Shown here: positions 20,012-28,954 of the stretch, one piece after another
Position numbering within the stretch: the first letter of the stretch is position 1
Layout: each line of letters opens with the position of its first letter
Assembly (NCBI RefSeq): GCF_008579165.1
Contig: NZ_BKCN01000001.1
Reading direction: 5' to 3' (one strand)
DNA: 64,000 nucleotides
From: Iodidimonas nitroreducens
GTDB taxonomy: Bacteria > Pseudomonadota > Alphaproteobacteria > Sphingomonadales > Rhodothalassiaceae
The notes under the pieces: generated by a model
Told to the model about the DNA's origin: nothing
The model's database searches: none
Seen by the model: only the letters and a program-made list of their open reading frames with translations
Position numbers and translations under genes: made by a program

Positions 20012-21307
20012 TCAATAGCGATATTGATCGGATTTAAACGGACCTTCGCGGCTCACACCCAGATAGGTGGCCTGATCCTCGCTGAGTTTCGACAGCGAGA
20101 CATTCAGCTTTTCCAGATGCAGCGCGGCCACTTTTTCATCGAGATGCTTGGGCAGCACATAAACCTTCTTTTCATATTGCCCGGTATTGTTCCACAATTC
20201 GATCTGCGCCAGCACCTGATTGGTGAAGGATGCGCTCATCACAAAGCTGGGATGGCCGGTGGCGCAACCCAGATTCACCAGCCGCCCTTCAGCGAGCAGG
20301 ATGATGCTTTTGCCATCGGGAAACTCGATCTCATCCACCTGCGGCTTGATATTGTTCCATTTCATATTGCGTAGGGAAGCCACCTGAATTTCATTGTCGA
20401 AATGGCCGATATTGCACACGATGGCGCGGTGCTTCATGGCCCGCATATGATCCAAAGTGATGATATCCTTATTACCGGTGGCGGTGACGAAAATATCCCC
20501 CGCAGGCGCCATCTGCTCCATGGTGCGGACCTCATAGCCCTCCATGGCGGCTTGCAAGGCGCAGATGGGATCGATTTCGGTCACCACAACCCGCGCGCCC
20601 TGACTGCGCAAAGCTTCTGCCGAGCCTTTGCCCACATCGCCAAAGCCAGCCACCACGCAGGTTTTGCCCGCCAGCATGATATCGGTGGCGCGCTTGATGC
20701 CATCGGTCAGGCTTTCGCGGCAGCCATACATATTATCAAATTTCGACTTGGTGACGCTGTCATTCACATTGATGGCGGGGGCCTTGAGGGTGCCCGCTTT
20801 CTGCATGTCATAAAGGCGCAGAACGCCGGTCGTGGTTTCCTCGGTGATGCCTTTGATATCGGCCATCAAATGCGGATAATCCTTGTGCATGATGGTGGTC
20901 AGATCGCCGCCATCATCCAAAATCATATTGGGCTGCCAGCCTTTTTTGCCCTCGATAGTCTGGCGGATGCACCAGTCATATTCTTCTTCGGTTTCGCCCT
21001 TCCAGGCAAAAACGGCAACCCCGGTGGCAGCAATGGCCGCCGCCGCCTGATCCTGCGTGGAGAAGATATTGCAAGACGACCAGCGGACCTCGGCCCCCAA
21101 AGCGGTGAGCGTTTCAATCAGCACGGCTGTTTGAATGGTCATGTGCAGGCAGCCAAGAATGCGCGCCCCCTTCAAGGGCTTTTGCGCGCCATATTCCTCA
21201 CGCAGGGCCACAAGACCCGGCATTTCGGTCTCGGCCAGGGAAATTTCCTTTCGCCCCCATGCTGCAAGAGACATGTCCTTGACTTTGAAATCTTCACCGC
21301 TGCTCAT
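20012..21307 (-). CDS. ahcY: S-adenosyl-L-homocysteine hydrolase
   Basis: This 431-residue enzyme cleaves SAH to adenosine and homocysteine, relieving product inhibition of methyltransferases. The N-terminal catalytic part has GARILGCLHMTIQTAVLIETL, the NAD-binding domain has GFGDVGKGSAEAL near residue 220, and the C-terminal KSDQYRY end is diagnostic of the NAD-capping tail. Start 21307 follows GAAGGAG; the longer in-frame start at 21322 lacks this support. A perfect 16-bp palindrome sits about 80 bases upstream and may be its operator. Confidence 0.98.
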   Translation of the reverse strand: MSSGEDFKVKDMSLAAWGRKEISLAETEMPGLVALREEYGAQKPLKGARILGCLHMTIQTAVLIETLTALGAEVRWSSCNIFSTQDQAAAAIAATGVAVFAWKGETEEEYDWCIRQTIEGKKGWQPNMILDDGGDLTTIMHKDYPHLMADIKGITEETTTGVLRLYDMQKAGTLKAPAINVNDSVTKSKFDNMYGCRESLTDGIKRATDIMLAGKTCVVAGFGDVGKGSAEALRSQGARVVVTEIDPICALQAAMEGYEVRTMEQMAPAGDIFVTATGNKDIITLDHMRAMKHRAIVCNIGHFDNEIQVASLRNMKWNNIKPQVDEIEFPDGKSIILLAEGRLVNLGCATGHPSFVMSASFTNQVLAQIELWNNTGQYEKKVYVLPKHLDEKVAALHLEKLNVSLSKLSEDQATYLGVSREGPFKSDQYRY

Positions 21308-21362
21308 CTGCTGCTCCTTCAAGCGAATTGTTCGTCATGTTTACAGGCCTGCCTTATAGCAA

Positions 21363-21399
21363 TGCCCATGCCATGGGCACAAGATAAAGATATCTTTAT
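21363..21399 (-). promoter_or_regulatory. Two palindromes upstream of ahcY (candidate operator)
   Basis: ATAAAGATATCTTTAT at 21384-21399 is a perfect 16-bp palindrome. TGCCCATG-C-CATGGGCA at 21363-21379 is a second inverted repeat beside it. Both lie in the ahcY leader or promoter. ArsR-family regulators such as SahR control SAH/SAM-cycle genes in Proteobacteria through palindromic sites. That this is such a site is inference. Confidence 0.45.
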
Positions 21400-21446
21400 A
21401 TGAGAAATTTGGCAGGTGTGGCAGCTGCGGCGGCGATCCGGTGGGC

Positions 21447-21740
21447 TTAATCGGCTTCCTGAAAGCGATCCGCCACCAGGGCTTCCAAAGCATCGAGGGC
21501 CGCCGCCGCATCCCCGCCCCGGGCCCGCAGCATGATCTTATCACCGCACGCCGCAGCCAGCAGCATCAGCCCCATGATCGAGGTGCCACACACGCTGACA
21601 TGATCTTTTTCCACGGTGATTTCAGCGGAAAAGCTTTCGGCCATCTTGACGAATTTGGCAGAGGCCCGGGCATGAAGCCCCCGGCTATTGATCAGAATAA
21701 GCTGTTTTTCCAGCCAGACATCGGGCTCGCTTGTGCTCAT
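21447..21740 (-). CDS. ptsH: HPr-family phosphocarrier (PTS-Ntr type)
   Basis: This 97-residue HPr carries phosphate from enzyme I to EIIA proteins. The active-site His23 lies in INSRGLHARASAKFV. The regulatory Ser54 region (CGTSIMGLMLLAA) matches the HprK target. Its start overlaps the EIIA stop by 4 bases, and hprK and rapZ are just upstream in the same direction. The cluster therefore acts in regulatory rather than sugar-transport PTS signalling, as is usual in Alphaproteobacteria. Confidence 0.93.
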   Translation of the reverse strand: MSTSEPDVWLEKQLILINSRGLHARASAKFVKMAESFSAEITVEKDHVSVCGTSIMGLMLLAAACGDKIMLRARGGDAAAALDALEALVADRFQEAD

Positions 21741-22165
21741 GATGAACGGCTGGCCGGATCGTTTGATGTGCCCGCCAGAACCCGGCTGGCGATATTGATA
21801 TAGCGGCGGCCTGCTTCCTGAGCCGAGGCCACCACATCATCCAAACTGCCGGTGGCGCGCACGCTGGCCAATTTGATCAGCATCGGCAGGTTGATCCCGG
21901 CGATCACCTCGACCGATCCCTTGCCCAGAAGGGAAATAGCCAGATTGGAGGGCGTGCCGCCAAACATATCGGTGAGCAGGATCACCCCGTCGCCACTGTT
22001 CACCTCTTCGGCGGCGGTGGCAATTTCGGCGCGGCGTTCTTCCATGTCGTCATCGGGTCCGATGGCAATCGCCCGCACCTGTTCTTGTGGGCCCACCACA
22101 TGTTCCATGGCCGATACAAATTCTTCGGCGAGGCGACCATGGGTCACCAATACAAGGCCGATCAT
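21737..22165 (-). CDS. PTS EIIA, mannose/fructose-type domain
   Basis: This 142-residue stand-alone EIIA-Man domain accepts phosphate from HPr. The phospho-His is His9 in LVLVTHGRLAEEF, and the DMFGGTPSNLAISLL motif is conserved. No EIIB/C/D permease is present, so a regulatory role is likely. It lies between rapZ and ptsH in one minus-strand run. Confidence 0.92.
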   Translation of the reverse strand: MIGLVLVTHGRLAEEFVSAMEHVVGPQEQVRAIAIGPDDDMEERRAEIATAAEEVNSGDGVILLTDMFGGTPSNLAISLLGKGSVEVIAGINLPMLIKLASVRATGSLDDVVASAQEAGRRYINIASRVLAGTSNDPASRSS

Positions 22166-22203
22166 CGACAGTTCCCCCCATAGTGAAGTTTATTATGCGC
22201 ATG

Positions 22204-23121
22204 TCATTCCTCAACAGGTCCATAAGTGGCATCGCGATGGATGATGTTGACCTGATAACCATCGTCTTCCAAGACCCTTCCAAGCTTTTGTGCAACGAAA
22301 ACCGATCTGTGCCGTCCGCCGGTGCAGCCACAGGCGATGGTGACATAGCTTTTGCCCTCATCACGGTAGAGCGGCAGCAGAAAAGACACCATATCCGACA
22401 AGGAGGTAAAGAAAGGGTCAAAGCTTTTATCCCGCGCGATATAATCCGCCACCGCCTGTTCTCGTCCGGTGAGATTTTTCAAAGCCGGTTCATAATTGGG
22501 ATTGCGCAAGAAGCGCACATCAAACACCAAATCCGAATCGCGGGGCAGGCCACGGGAAAAGCCGAATGACATCACATTGACCAGAAGCCCGGGGGTTTTT
22601 TCCAGAGAATAGCGGGTGGCGAGTCGCCGCTTGAGATCATGAACGGTCTGATTGCCGGTGTCATAGATGAAATCGGCGCGGGCTTTCACCGGGGCCATGA
22701 TTTCCCGTTCCCGAACGATGCCATCCTTCACCGGGCGATCATGGGCCAAAGGATGCCGCCTGCGGGTTTCGGAATAGCGCTGCACCAATACATCATCATC
22801 GCAATCGAAAAACAGCAAGGACACCGAAAAATCCGGGCGATTGACAAGGGAAGCAACCTGATGAAGAAATTCAGGTGCCATGAAGGCCCGGGTGCGGCTA
22901 TCCACCCCCACGGCAATGGGCCTTTGCGCATCCATCTTTTCATTTTCATGGTCTTTTTCATGGCCGGTTTTCAAAAGCCGGGTGAGCAGCGAAAGCGGCA
23001 GATTATCCACCGCTTCATAGCCCAGATCCTCGAAAATTTTGAGCGCCGTGCTTTTCCCTGCACCATTCATGCCGGTGACGATGATGATCTTCTGGCAGGG
23101 ATCAGAGGCTGTGGCGGGCAT
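22204..23121 (-). CDS. rapZ: RapZ / YvcJ-type nucleotide-binding RNA adapter
   Basis: This 305-residue protein has an N-terminal P-loop kinase-like domain (VTGMNGAGKSTALKIFEDLGYEAVDNLP) and a C-terminal sensor domain with GCTGGRHRSVF and the HRD motif near its end. In Enterobacteria RapZ guides RNase E to GlmZ. In Alphaproteobacteria the gene is linked to hprK and PTS as here, and the role is less clear. Start 23121 (MPATASDPCQ) fits the family, while an extended start at 23205 overlaps hprK. Its 5' end overlaps the hprK 3' end by about 20 bases. Confidence 0.93.
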   Translation of the reverse strand: MPATASDPCQKIIIVTGMNGAGKSTALKIFEDLGYEAVDNLPLSLLTRLLKTGHEKDHENEKMDAQRPIAVGVDSRTRAFMAPEFLHQVASLVNRPDFSVSLLFFDCDDDVLVQRYSETRRRHPLAHDRPVKDGIVREREIMAPVKARADFIYDTGNQTVHDLKRRLATRYSLEKTPGLLVNVMSFGFSRGLPRDSDLVFDVRFLRNPNYEPALKNLTGREQAVADYIARDKSFDPFFTSLSDMVSFLLPLYRDEGKSYVTIACGCTGGRHRSVFVAQKLGRVLEDDGYQVNIIHRDATYGPVEE

Positions 23122-23551
23122 GGGATAAATCCGTTGAGGCAAGGCATCGGGCAAAGGCAAGGCGAACTTTGGCCGCCGCCGAAGGCTCGAAAGCATAAAG
23201 GGCAAAAAGCGGCAATTGAAGCCCCATCAGCGTTTCATAAGAGGGTTCGGGCATCCGCTCCATCCGATCTTCGGGCACCAGATCCACCAGCAGGCGCAGG
23301 GGGGCCTGATCCAATGTGGCCATCGGCACCAGACCAAGGCCGCGCACTTCCATCAGGCCTTTGATCTTTTCAGGCGCGCGGGCGATCAACGCCCCCCCAT
23401 CAAGATGCAGGTCCACATAATCATCAGCCACCAAAAGCCCGCCGCCATCGATGAGGCGCAGGCCCAGATCGGATTTGCCCGCGCCGGATGGCCCCCGCAG
23501 CAAAACCGCACCTTCAGCAAAAGCGATACATGTGGCGTGAAAAACAGTCAT
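23102..23551 (-). CDS. hprK: HPr kinase/phosphorylase, short alphaproteobacterial form
   Basis: This 149-residue protein holds only the C-terminal kinase domain of HprK. Its P-loop is LRGPSGAGKSDLGLRLI, followed by ADDYVDL and the conserved EVRGLGLV stretch. It phosphorylates the regulatory Ser of HPr. The missing N-terminal domain is normal in this class. Start 23551 (MTVFHATCIAF) is chosen; ATG 23587 adds 12 residues without homology. It lies between the ChvG-type kinase and rapZ. Confidence 0.92.
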   Translation of the reverse strand: MTVFHATCIAFAEGAVLLRGPSGAGKSDLGLRLIDGGGLLVADDYVDLHLDGGALIARAPEKIKGLMEVRGLGLVPMATLDQAPLRLLVDLVPEDRMERMPEPSYETLMGLQLPLFALYAFEPSAAAKVRLAFARCLASTDLSHARHSL

Positions 23552-23628
23552 GAAGCGCAGGGTTGGGGAAGTACGCCCCAAGGTCAACAGCCAAGTGCAT
23601 CGATGATCCGATTTTATAACAAATTATT

Positions 23629-25320
23629 TCAAAGCCGGGGCAGGCTGACGCAAAAACGCGCCCCGGATGGGGGGGTATCCGTGTCGCCATCAGGGCTGGC
23701 GGCCCGATTGCTGGCGCTGATCTGCCCCTTATGGGCTTCAACGATTTGTTTCGAGATCGAAAGACCAAGCCCGGAATGGGTGCCAAAGGCTTCGGGCTCT
23801 GGTCGTTCGGAATAAAAGCGTTCAAAAATCCGCTGGGCCGCCCCTTCGGGTAAGCCCGGCCCTTCATCCTCGACCAAAAGTTCGAGCCTCGCGCCTTTGC
23901 GGCTGAGAGAGAGCCGGATGGTGCCGCCATCGGGGCTGAAGGAAATGGCATTTTCCAAAAGATTGGCGATCACCTGAGCCAATCGGCTTTCCAGCCCGCG
24001 CACCATCATCGTGCCCGGCTTTGGTTCCTGAAACAGGATGGTTTTTTGGCCGCAATCCTCGCGGGTCCGATTGGCATCCACCAGCATCGCCACCAAAAGC
24101 CCCAGATCCAACGGCTCCATCCGCGAACGGGTGAGATCGGCATCAAGGCGCGAGGCATCGGAAATATCGGTGATCAGGCGATCAAGGCGGCGCACATCTT
24201 CGGCAATGATCGCCAATAAACGCTCGCGGATGTCCGGCTTGTCGGTCCGGCTCAGGGATTCCGCCGCCGAGCGCAGCGAGGACAAGGGGTTTTTCAGTTC
24301 ATGGGCCACATCGGCGGCAAAGGAATCAATGGCATCGATCTGCCGATAAAGGGCTTCGGTCATATCTGAAAGGGCCAGAGACAGATCACCGATTTCATCA
24401 TTGCGATCAAAGCGCGGCAGCCGTTTTTCACGACCGATTCCATTGCGTACCCGTTCGGCGGCCCGCGCAAGCTGGCGCACCGGGCGGGCGATGGTCGAGG
24501 CAGAAAGATCGACAATAAAAGCGTGGCGGCCAAAGAGGCGGCGGATACCTTGAGGATCATGATCTGTTCCGACCGCACGATGCTTTCGATATCGCTGGTA
24601 TCGGCCGAGACCATCAAGGCCCCCAGAACCCGGCGAAACCGCTGCACCGGAAATGCGGCAGACAACAGCAAGGGGCCGCCCTCTAAAGCCCGGATCTGGC
24701 GATCCGGTTCCCCGGACAGCTGAAAGCACCTCGATATAATCCCCGGCCTGTTGGGTGGGGGATTCATGATAAAGGGGCACCATCGGGCGATCCGCCACCA
24801 GATCCAGCAGATCATTGAGTTGATCGAGCATTTTTTCACGCAAGGATTTCTCGCGGCCCAAAGGGGGAAGAATTTCTGCCACCACGGATTGGCTGCCCGC
24901 CAGAAAGCGGCTGTCGACCATCAATTGCCCCTCGATCCCGAACAGGCGAGCGCGGATTTCCGATGGCCCCACAAGCCGGGCGATGATCAGCCGGGCATCG
25001 GGTTCATTGATGCTGCTCGATTCCGGCCCGGCGGTGGCGGCTTCGCCGATGGCCCCGGCCAGAATTTCCGCCTGCACACGCAATTGATCCATGCGGCGAT
25101 CAATCAGATTCTGGCGAAATTCGGTGAGATAGAAAATGCCGCCCACAATGCTCATCAGGGCGATCAGATTGACCGCCATGATCCGCAGCATCAAGGGCGA
25201 TATGGGCCGCCGCCAGCGCCGCCTCCGCCGCTTTGGGACAAGGGGTGGCTGGTCATCAGACGATGGATCGTCTTTCTGTGCTGCCTGTGCTGCTGTTTTG
25301 CGCCTGCCGCCCTCACCCAT
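23629..25320 (-). CDS. chvG: ChvG-type sensor histidine kinase (compensating frameshift pair)
   Basis: This protein of about 563 residues is the membrane sensor of a ChvG/ChvI (ExoS) two-component system, which controls envelope and acid responses. It has a cytoplasmic basic N terminus (PKRRRRRWRRPISPL), TM1 (LRIMAVNLIALMSIVGGIFYL), a periplasmic stimulus-sensing domain, TM2, HAMP, HisKA with DVAHELKNPLSSLRSA, and HATPase_c with NLLENAISFS and EDEGPGLPEG. Between about 24711 and 24502 the ORF reads out of frame: the proper sequence (EPDRQIRALEGGPLLL, then IMILKVSAASLAATLLLSIF as TM2) is in the neighbouring frame. One extra G in the run at 24710-24713 and one missing base near 24498-24504 explain it. 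Paired with chvI upstream. Confidence 0.9.
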   Translation of the reverse strand: MGEGGRRKTAAQAAQKDDPSSDDQPPLVPKRRRRRWRRPISPLMLRIMAVNLIALMSIVGGIFYLTEFRQNLIDRRMDQLRVQAEILAGAIGEAATAGPESSSINEPDARLIIARLVGPSEIRARLFGIEGQLMVDSRFLAGSQSVVAEILPPLGREKSLREKMLDQLNDLLDLVADRPMVPLYHESPTQQAGDYIEVLSAVRGTGSPDPGFRGRPLAVVCRISGAAVSPGSGGLDGLGRYQRYRKHRAVGTDHDPQGIRRLFGRHAFIVDLSASTIARPVRQLARAAERVRNGIGREKRLPRFDRNDEIGDLSLALSDMTEALYRQIDAIDSFAADVAHELKNPLSSLRSAAESLSRTDKPDIRERLLAIIAEDVRRLDRLITDISDASRLDADLTRSRMEPLDLGLLVAMLVDANRTREDCGQKTILFQEPKPGTMMVRGLESRLAQVIANLLENAISFSPDGGTIRLSLSRKGARLELLVEDEGPGLPEGAAQRIFERFYSERPEPEAFGTHSGLGLSISKQIVEAHKGQISASNRAASPDGDTDTPPSGARFCVSLPRL

Positions 25321-25374
25321 TCTAGAGGCTGCATCCTTTTTTGGGGTTATCGCCAGCCAAACCTTATTTCAGGC

Positions 25375-26091
25375 TCAGTTCTCCCGATAGCGATAGCCAA
25401 CACCATAAAGGGTTTCAATGGATTTGAAATCCTTGTCAACAAGGCGGAATTTCTTGCGCAGGCGCTTGATATGGCTATCGATGGTGCGATCATCCACATA
25501 CACATCATCGGAATAGGCGGCATCCATCAATTGATCCCGGCTTTTCACATGGCCGGGGCGCTGGGCCAGGGTTTCCAAAATCATGAATTCCGTGACGGTC
25601 AGGGTCACATCCTTGCCATCCCAGCTCACCGAATGGCGCAGGGAATCCAGAACCAGCTTCCCCCGCACCACAGTTTGATCATCTTCGCCGGGGGCGGGCG
25701 GAGCGCCATGAGCGCGCTGCTTCATGGCCTTGGCCCGGCGCAAAACGGTATGAATCCGCGCAATCAGCAGGCGCTGGGAAAAGGGCTTTCCCACATAATC
25801 ATCGGCCCCCATTTTGAGGCCCAGCAGTTCATCGATCTCATCATCTTTCGAGGTGAGAAAAATCACCGGCATATCGGTTACTTCACGCAGGCGGCGCAAT
25901 AATTCCATCCCATCCATGCGCGGCATTTTGATATCCAGAACCGCCAGATCAGCCGGATTATCGCTGAGCGCGGACAGGGCCTTGTCGCCATCGGGATAGC
26001 TGCGCACGCGAAAGCCTTCGGCTTCAAGGGCCACAGTCACTGAGGTGAGAATATTTCGGTCGTCGTCTACCAGAGCGATGGTCGATGTCAT
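25375..26091 (-). CDS. chvI: ChvI-type response regulator, OmpR family
   Basis: This 238-residue transcription factor has a receiver domain (ALVDDDRN acidic pocket, phospho-Asp in LAVLDIKMPRMDG, Lys in DDYVGKPFS) and an OmpR-type winged helix with the VYVDDRTIDSHIKRLRKKF recognition helix and GVGYRYREN end. Start 26091 (MTSTIALVDDD) follows AGGAGC. It lies 54 bases upstream of the kinase gene and is its likely partner. ChvI regulons cover exopolysaccharide, motility and acid adaptation in rhizobia. Confidence 0.95.
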   Translation of the reverse strand: MTSTIALVDDDRNILTSVTVALEAEGFRVRSYPDGDKALSALSDNPADLAVLDIKMPRMDGMELLRRLREVTDMPVIFLTSKDDEIDELLGLKMGADDYVGKPFSQRLLIARIHTVLRRAKAMKQRAHGAPPAPGEDDQTVVRGKLVLDSLRHSVSWDGKDVTLTVTEFMILETLAQRPGHVKSRDQLMDAAYSDDVYVDDRTIDSHIKRLRKKFRLVDKDFKSIETLYGVGYRYREN

Positions 26092-26234
26092 AAGAAGCTC
26101 CTGTGATCGCATGATCATTCTGGTTATCGAAAGATTGCGACATAAGCATGGCCTAAAAAGGTCGCTGATGATCATGCCTCTAATGGCTTTGAAAGGCACG
26201 GAGAAAAACGCTGCAAAGGCTTTAAGGTTGGCTG

Positions 26235-26564
26235 TTACACCCGAATATCGATGAACTGGCCCAGCCGTTCAAAGGCCGGGCGGGGCGATGGCCGCCCCAA
26301 AGCCTCGCGCCCGAATTGGGCCAAAGTCCGGGCCAGCTCCTGGCGGGCTTCATCGATATCGGCCCTTGATTGCGGCTGGCTTGAGCGGGATCGGGCCGTT
26401 GCCCGGCTGCGGTCATCGGGGGGGCTTGGCTCGGAATTCTGGGGGCCTGAGCGCGATCCCGGCGTTATCGGCTCCACCGGATCAAGGGGCCGGGCGCGCG
26501 ATTGGGCTTGCGACGAAGGGGCGAGGGGCACCAGCGCTCGGGAAATGGATGGGGGGCTGTCCAC
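26235..26564 (-). CDS. Small hypothetical protein, Pro/Ser/Arg-rich
   Basis: This 109-residue protein is not recognised. The N-terminal two-thirds is low-complexity (Pro, Ser, Arg, Gln) and probably disordered. The C-terminal third has a helix (DIDEARQELARTLAQFGREA) and ends in ERLGQFIDIRV, which looks conserved in style. It follows ccmI on the same strand after 111 bases. No membrane segment or signal peptide is present. Confidence 0.4.
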   Translation of the reverse strand: MDSPPSISRALVPLAPSSQAQSRARPLDPVEPITPGSRSGPQNSEPSPPDDRSRATARSRSSQPQSRADIDEARQELARTLAQFGREALGRPSPRPAFERLGQFIDIRV

Positions 26565-26675
26565 GACACTCTCTCCTGTTCGCCATGGCAGAACCGGATG
26601 CTTCCTCGGTCTTCTTGGCCCTTATGCTGATCAGCGATCATTGGGCCTATGGGACAAGAGCGAAGGAAGGCTCGG

Positions 26676-27848
26676 CTATTGTGGCGTCAAAGTTTTCAGG
26701 TGACGGTCGATTTCTTCGAGGCGATCAGCAGGGGCAATCGCCCGCGCCCGATCCAGCGCCATCCTTGCGCTCTCCTCATCTCCTCTTACCATATACGCAT
26801 TGGCGAGCCGAAGCCAGCCCTCAAAATCATCGGGGTTTTCATTTAATCGTGCGGCCAGCCGGGCCACCATCTGATCGATCATCGCCGTTTGTTCATCCGC
26901 GCTCATCCCGGCGGCAGATGATAAGGTTTCTTCTGATAGCACAGGCATCCCCGGGGCCGCCCCGCTGACCCGCCCGGCCAGCGCTTTTTGCTGGGCGATG
27001 GCGTTTTCGAGGCGATCGATGCGGGCCGCCAGATCCTTGCGCCAAGGGGCATCGGGGGGGGTGTTGGCAAAAAGGCTGGTCCAGCGGCTCAGGGCATCTT
27101 CCGGGCGATCATTTTGCAAAAGCCCCAAGCCCACATAATAAAGCGCCGTGGGGTGCGCAGGCTGAAGCATAAGGGCGCGGGCAAAGGCCAGATCGGCGGC
27201 AGGGGTCACCCGCCCTTCGGCTATAGCCACCAGAGCCTCGCCCAGGCGCGCCGCCATATCGGGATCATCGGGGGCAAGGTTGCTGGCCTTTTGATAGGCC
27301 CGGGCAGCCCGGGGATATTGCCCGGCATTATAGGCCGTGCGCCCCAAAATCACCCAGCCATCTAAACGCTGAGGGGTTTGGGCAAGGCGCTGTTCCAATT
27401 CATCGAGCAGGGCATCAATATCGGGGCTATCCTTGCCGCTGGCTTTGGTGCCTATTGCTTCATCCTTGGGCGCATCTGCCCCGGCAAGGCTGGCGGATTG
27501 GGGCGAGCCAAGCTCAAGATAAAGCGGGTAGGCGCCCACCAGAACCACGAGGCTGATCACAAGGATCAATCCGGCTTTTCCTTGGTCGGCGGCGGGGTCG
27601 GCGGCGGGGGCTTCCATCTCGGCTTCATCAAGGCGCAGGATGCGGCGATCAATCTCGATCCGGGCGGCGCGGGCTTCTTCCGCATCGATCAGGCCCCGCT
27701 GGCGATCCTCATCAATCTCGGCCCGCTGTTTTTGATAAAGCTGCAAATCGGCATCGCGGCGGCTGGCCGTTGTGGGTTTGCGGATCGCCGCCCAAAGGGG
27801 GAAGGCGAAGGCCACCAGCCCCATAATGGCAAAGATCATCCAGATCAT
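26676..27848 (-). CDS. ccmI: Cytochrome c maturation protein CcmI (TPR apocytochrome chaperone)
   Basis: This 390-residue membrane protein hands apocytochrome c to the heme ligation complex. CcmI-1 comprises TM1 (IWMIFAIMGLVAFAFPLW), a cytoplasmic loop with the leucine-zipper-like DADLQLYQKQRAEIDEDRQRG stretch, and TM2 near 92-112. The periplasmic CcmI-2 part carries TPR units (WVILGRTAYNAGQYPRAARAY) and a C-terminal TPR near 330-375. The start overlaps the ccmH stop by 4 bases. It is the last ccm gene of the run. Confidence 0.93.
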   Translation of the reverse strand: MIWMIFAIMGLVAFAFPLWAAIRKPTTASRRDADLQLYQKQRAEIDEDRQRGLIDAEEARAARIEIDRRILRLDEAEMEAPAADPAADQGKAGLILVISLVVLVGAYPLYLELGSPQSASLAGADAPKDEAIGTKASGKDSPDIDALLDELEQRLAQTPQRLDGWVILGRTAYNAGQYPRAARAYQKASNLAPDDPDMAARLGEALVAIAEGRVTPAADLAFARALMLQPAHPTALYYVGLGLLQNDRPEDALSRWTSLFANTPPDAPWRKDLAARIDRLENAIAQQKALAGRVSGAAPGMPVLSEETLSSAAGMSADEQTAMIDQMVARLAARLNENPDDFEGWLRLANAYMVRGDEESARMALDRARAIAPADRLEEIDRHLKTLTPQ

Positions 27849-28387
27849 CGGTTCTGTTCTCCCCGGTCGGCATCCCGATCAGATGTCGCGCCGCTTAAGA
27901 TCGCATCGAGCCGGGCTTGTTCTGAAGCATCAAGGGGCCGGGGCCGTGCCTGCGGAGTTTGACGGCTGCGGTACCATAAAAACACCAAAGCCCCCAGCAA
28001 AAGGCCGGGGGGAAACAGCCATAAAATAAGGGTGCGCGGATTAAAGGGGGGCGACATCAAAACCCAATCCCCATAGCGCGAGACCAGAAAAGCCTCGATT
28101 TCTTCGCGATTTTTCCCTGCGGCCACCTGTTGGCGCACAAGAACGCGCAGATCCCGGGCCAAAGGCGCATTGGAATCCTCGATCGATTGATTTTGGCAAA
28201 CCAGACAGCGGATGCCCGCCATGATCAGCCGGGCGCGGGCTTCCTGTGCCGCATCGGGCAAGGGGCGATCATCCACGGCAACGGCGCTGGCCGGAAGGGG
28301 GGCAAGGCAGAACAAACCCACAATCAGGATCGCCAAGCCTTTCTTTATGGCCAGCCCTTTTTTTATGACCTGCCAGCCTCGCATCAT
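27845..28387 (-). CDS. ccmH: Cytochrome c maturation protein CcmH (thioredoxin-like reductant of apocytochrome)
   Basis: This 180-residue protein has a signal peptide or anchor (GLAILIVGLFCLAPLPASA), the family motif RCLVCQNQSI with two redox cysteines, a three-helix periplasmic domain, and a C-terminal TM helix (LILWLFPPGLLLGALVFLWY). It helps reduce the CXXCH cysteines of apocytochrome c before heme attachment. It overlaps both ccmG and ccmI by 4 bases (ATGA-type), so translation is coupled. The duplicated MKKGLAIKKGLAI-like start makes the exact initiation codon uncertain. Confidence 0.95.
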   Translation of the reverse strand: MMRGWQVIKKGLAIKKGLAILIVGLFCLAPLPASAVAVDDRPLPDAAQEARARLIMAGIRCLVCQNQSIEDSNAPLARDLRVLVRQQVAAGKNREEIEAFLVSRYGDWVLMSPPFNPRTLILWLFPPGLLLGALVFLWYRSRQTPQARPRPLDASEQARLDAILSGATSDRDADRGEQNR

Positions 28388-28938
28388 TCGCTCGCCTTTT
28401 CATTCGCCGGGCTTTCCTGCGCGGCCTTTTTGATGGCTTGGCGCAATTGATCCTGATTTTGCGGCAGAATGGGGCCGATATGCTTATAGGCGATCTGGCC
28501 CTGACCATTGATCACATAGGTTTCAGGCACCCCATAAACCCCGAAATCAATGCCCACCCGGCCATCGCGATCTGCCCCGATCCGGCGATAGGGATTGCCC
28601 AATTCCCCTAAAAAAGCGAGGGCATCCTCGGGCTTGTCTTTATAATTCAGACCATAAAGGGGAATGCCTTCATCGGCCAGTTCCATCAGGAAAGGATGCT
28701 CGATCCGGCAGGGTGCACACCATGAGGCAAAAACATTCAAAAGCACCGCCTCGCCTTTTGCCAGATCGCTGCTTTGAAGCCCTTCACCGCTCATCCATAA
28801 AGGCGGCAGGTCAAAAGCGGGCACCGGCTGGGCGATCATCGCCGAGGGGATTTCGCGCGGCTTTAAAAACAGGCCGATGGTCAATGCCATGACCAGCGCG
28901 GCAAATAACAGCAAAGGCACCCAGAGGATGGGGCGCAT
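28384..28938 (-). CDS. ccmG: Thiol:disulfide oxidoreductase CcmG/DsbE
   Basis: This 184-residue protein is a membrane-anchored thioredoxin. The N-terminal TM is ILWVPLLLFAALVMALTIGLF, and the active site is ASWCAPCRIEHPF with the CAPC pair. The CcmG-specific acidic region and GVYGVPETYVI cis-Pro loop are conserved. It keeps apocytochrome cysteines reduced in the periplasm. It overlaps ccmH by 4 bases and follows ccmF by 16. Confidence 0.96.
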   Translation of the reverse strand: MRPILWVPLLLFAALVMALTIGLFLKPREIPSAMIAQPVPAFDLPPLWMSGEGLQSSDLAKGEAVLLNVFASWCAPCRIEHPFLMELADEGIPLYGLNYKDKPEDALAFLGELGNPYRRIGADRDGRVGIDFGVYGVPETYVINGQGQIAYKHIGPILPQNQDQLRQAIKKAAQESPANEKASE

Positions 28939-28954
28939 GGATGGGCTCCTTTTC

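Noticed and set aside
20402..21403. 333-codon plus-strand ORF opposite ahcY
   Set aside because: It is an antisense shadow of a clear SAH hydrolase gene; composition and content follow the complementary strand.
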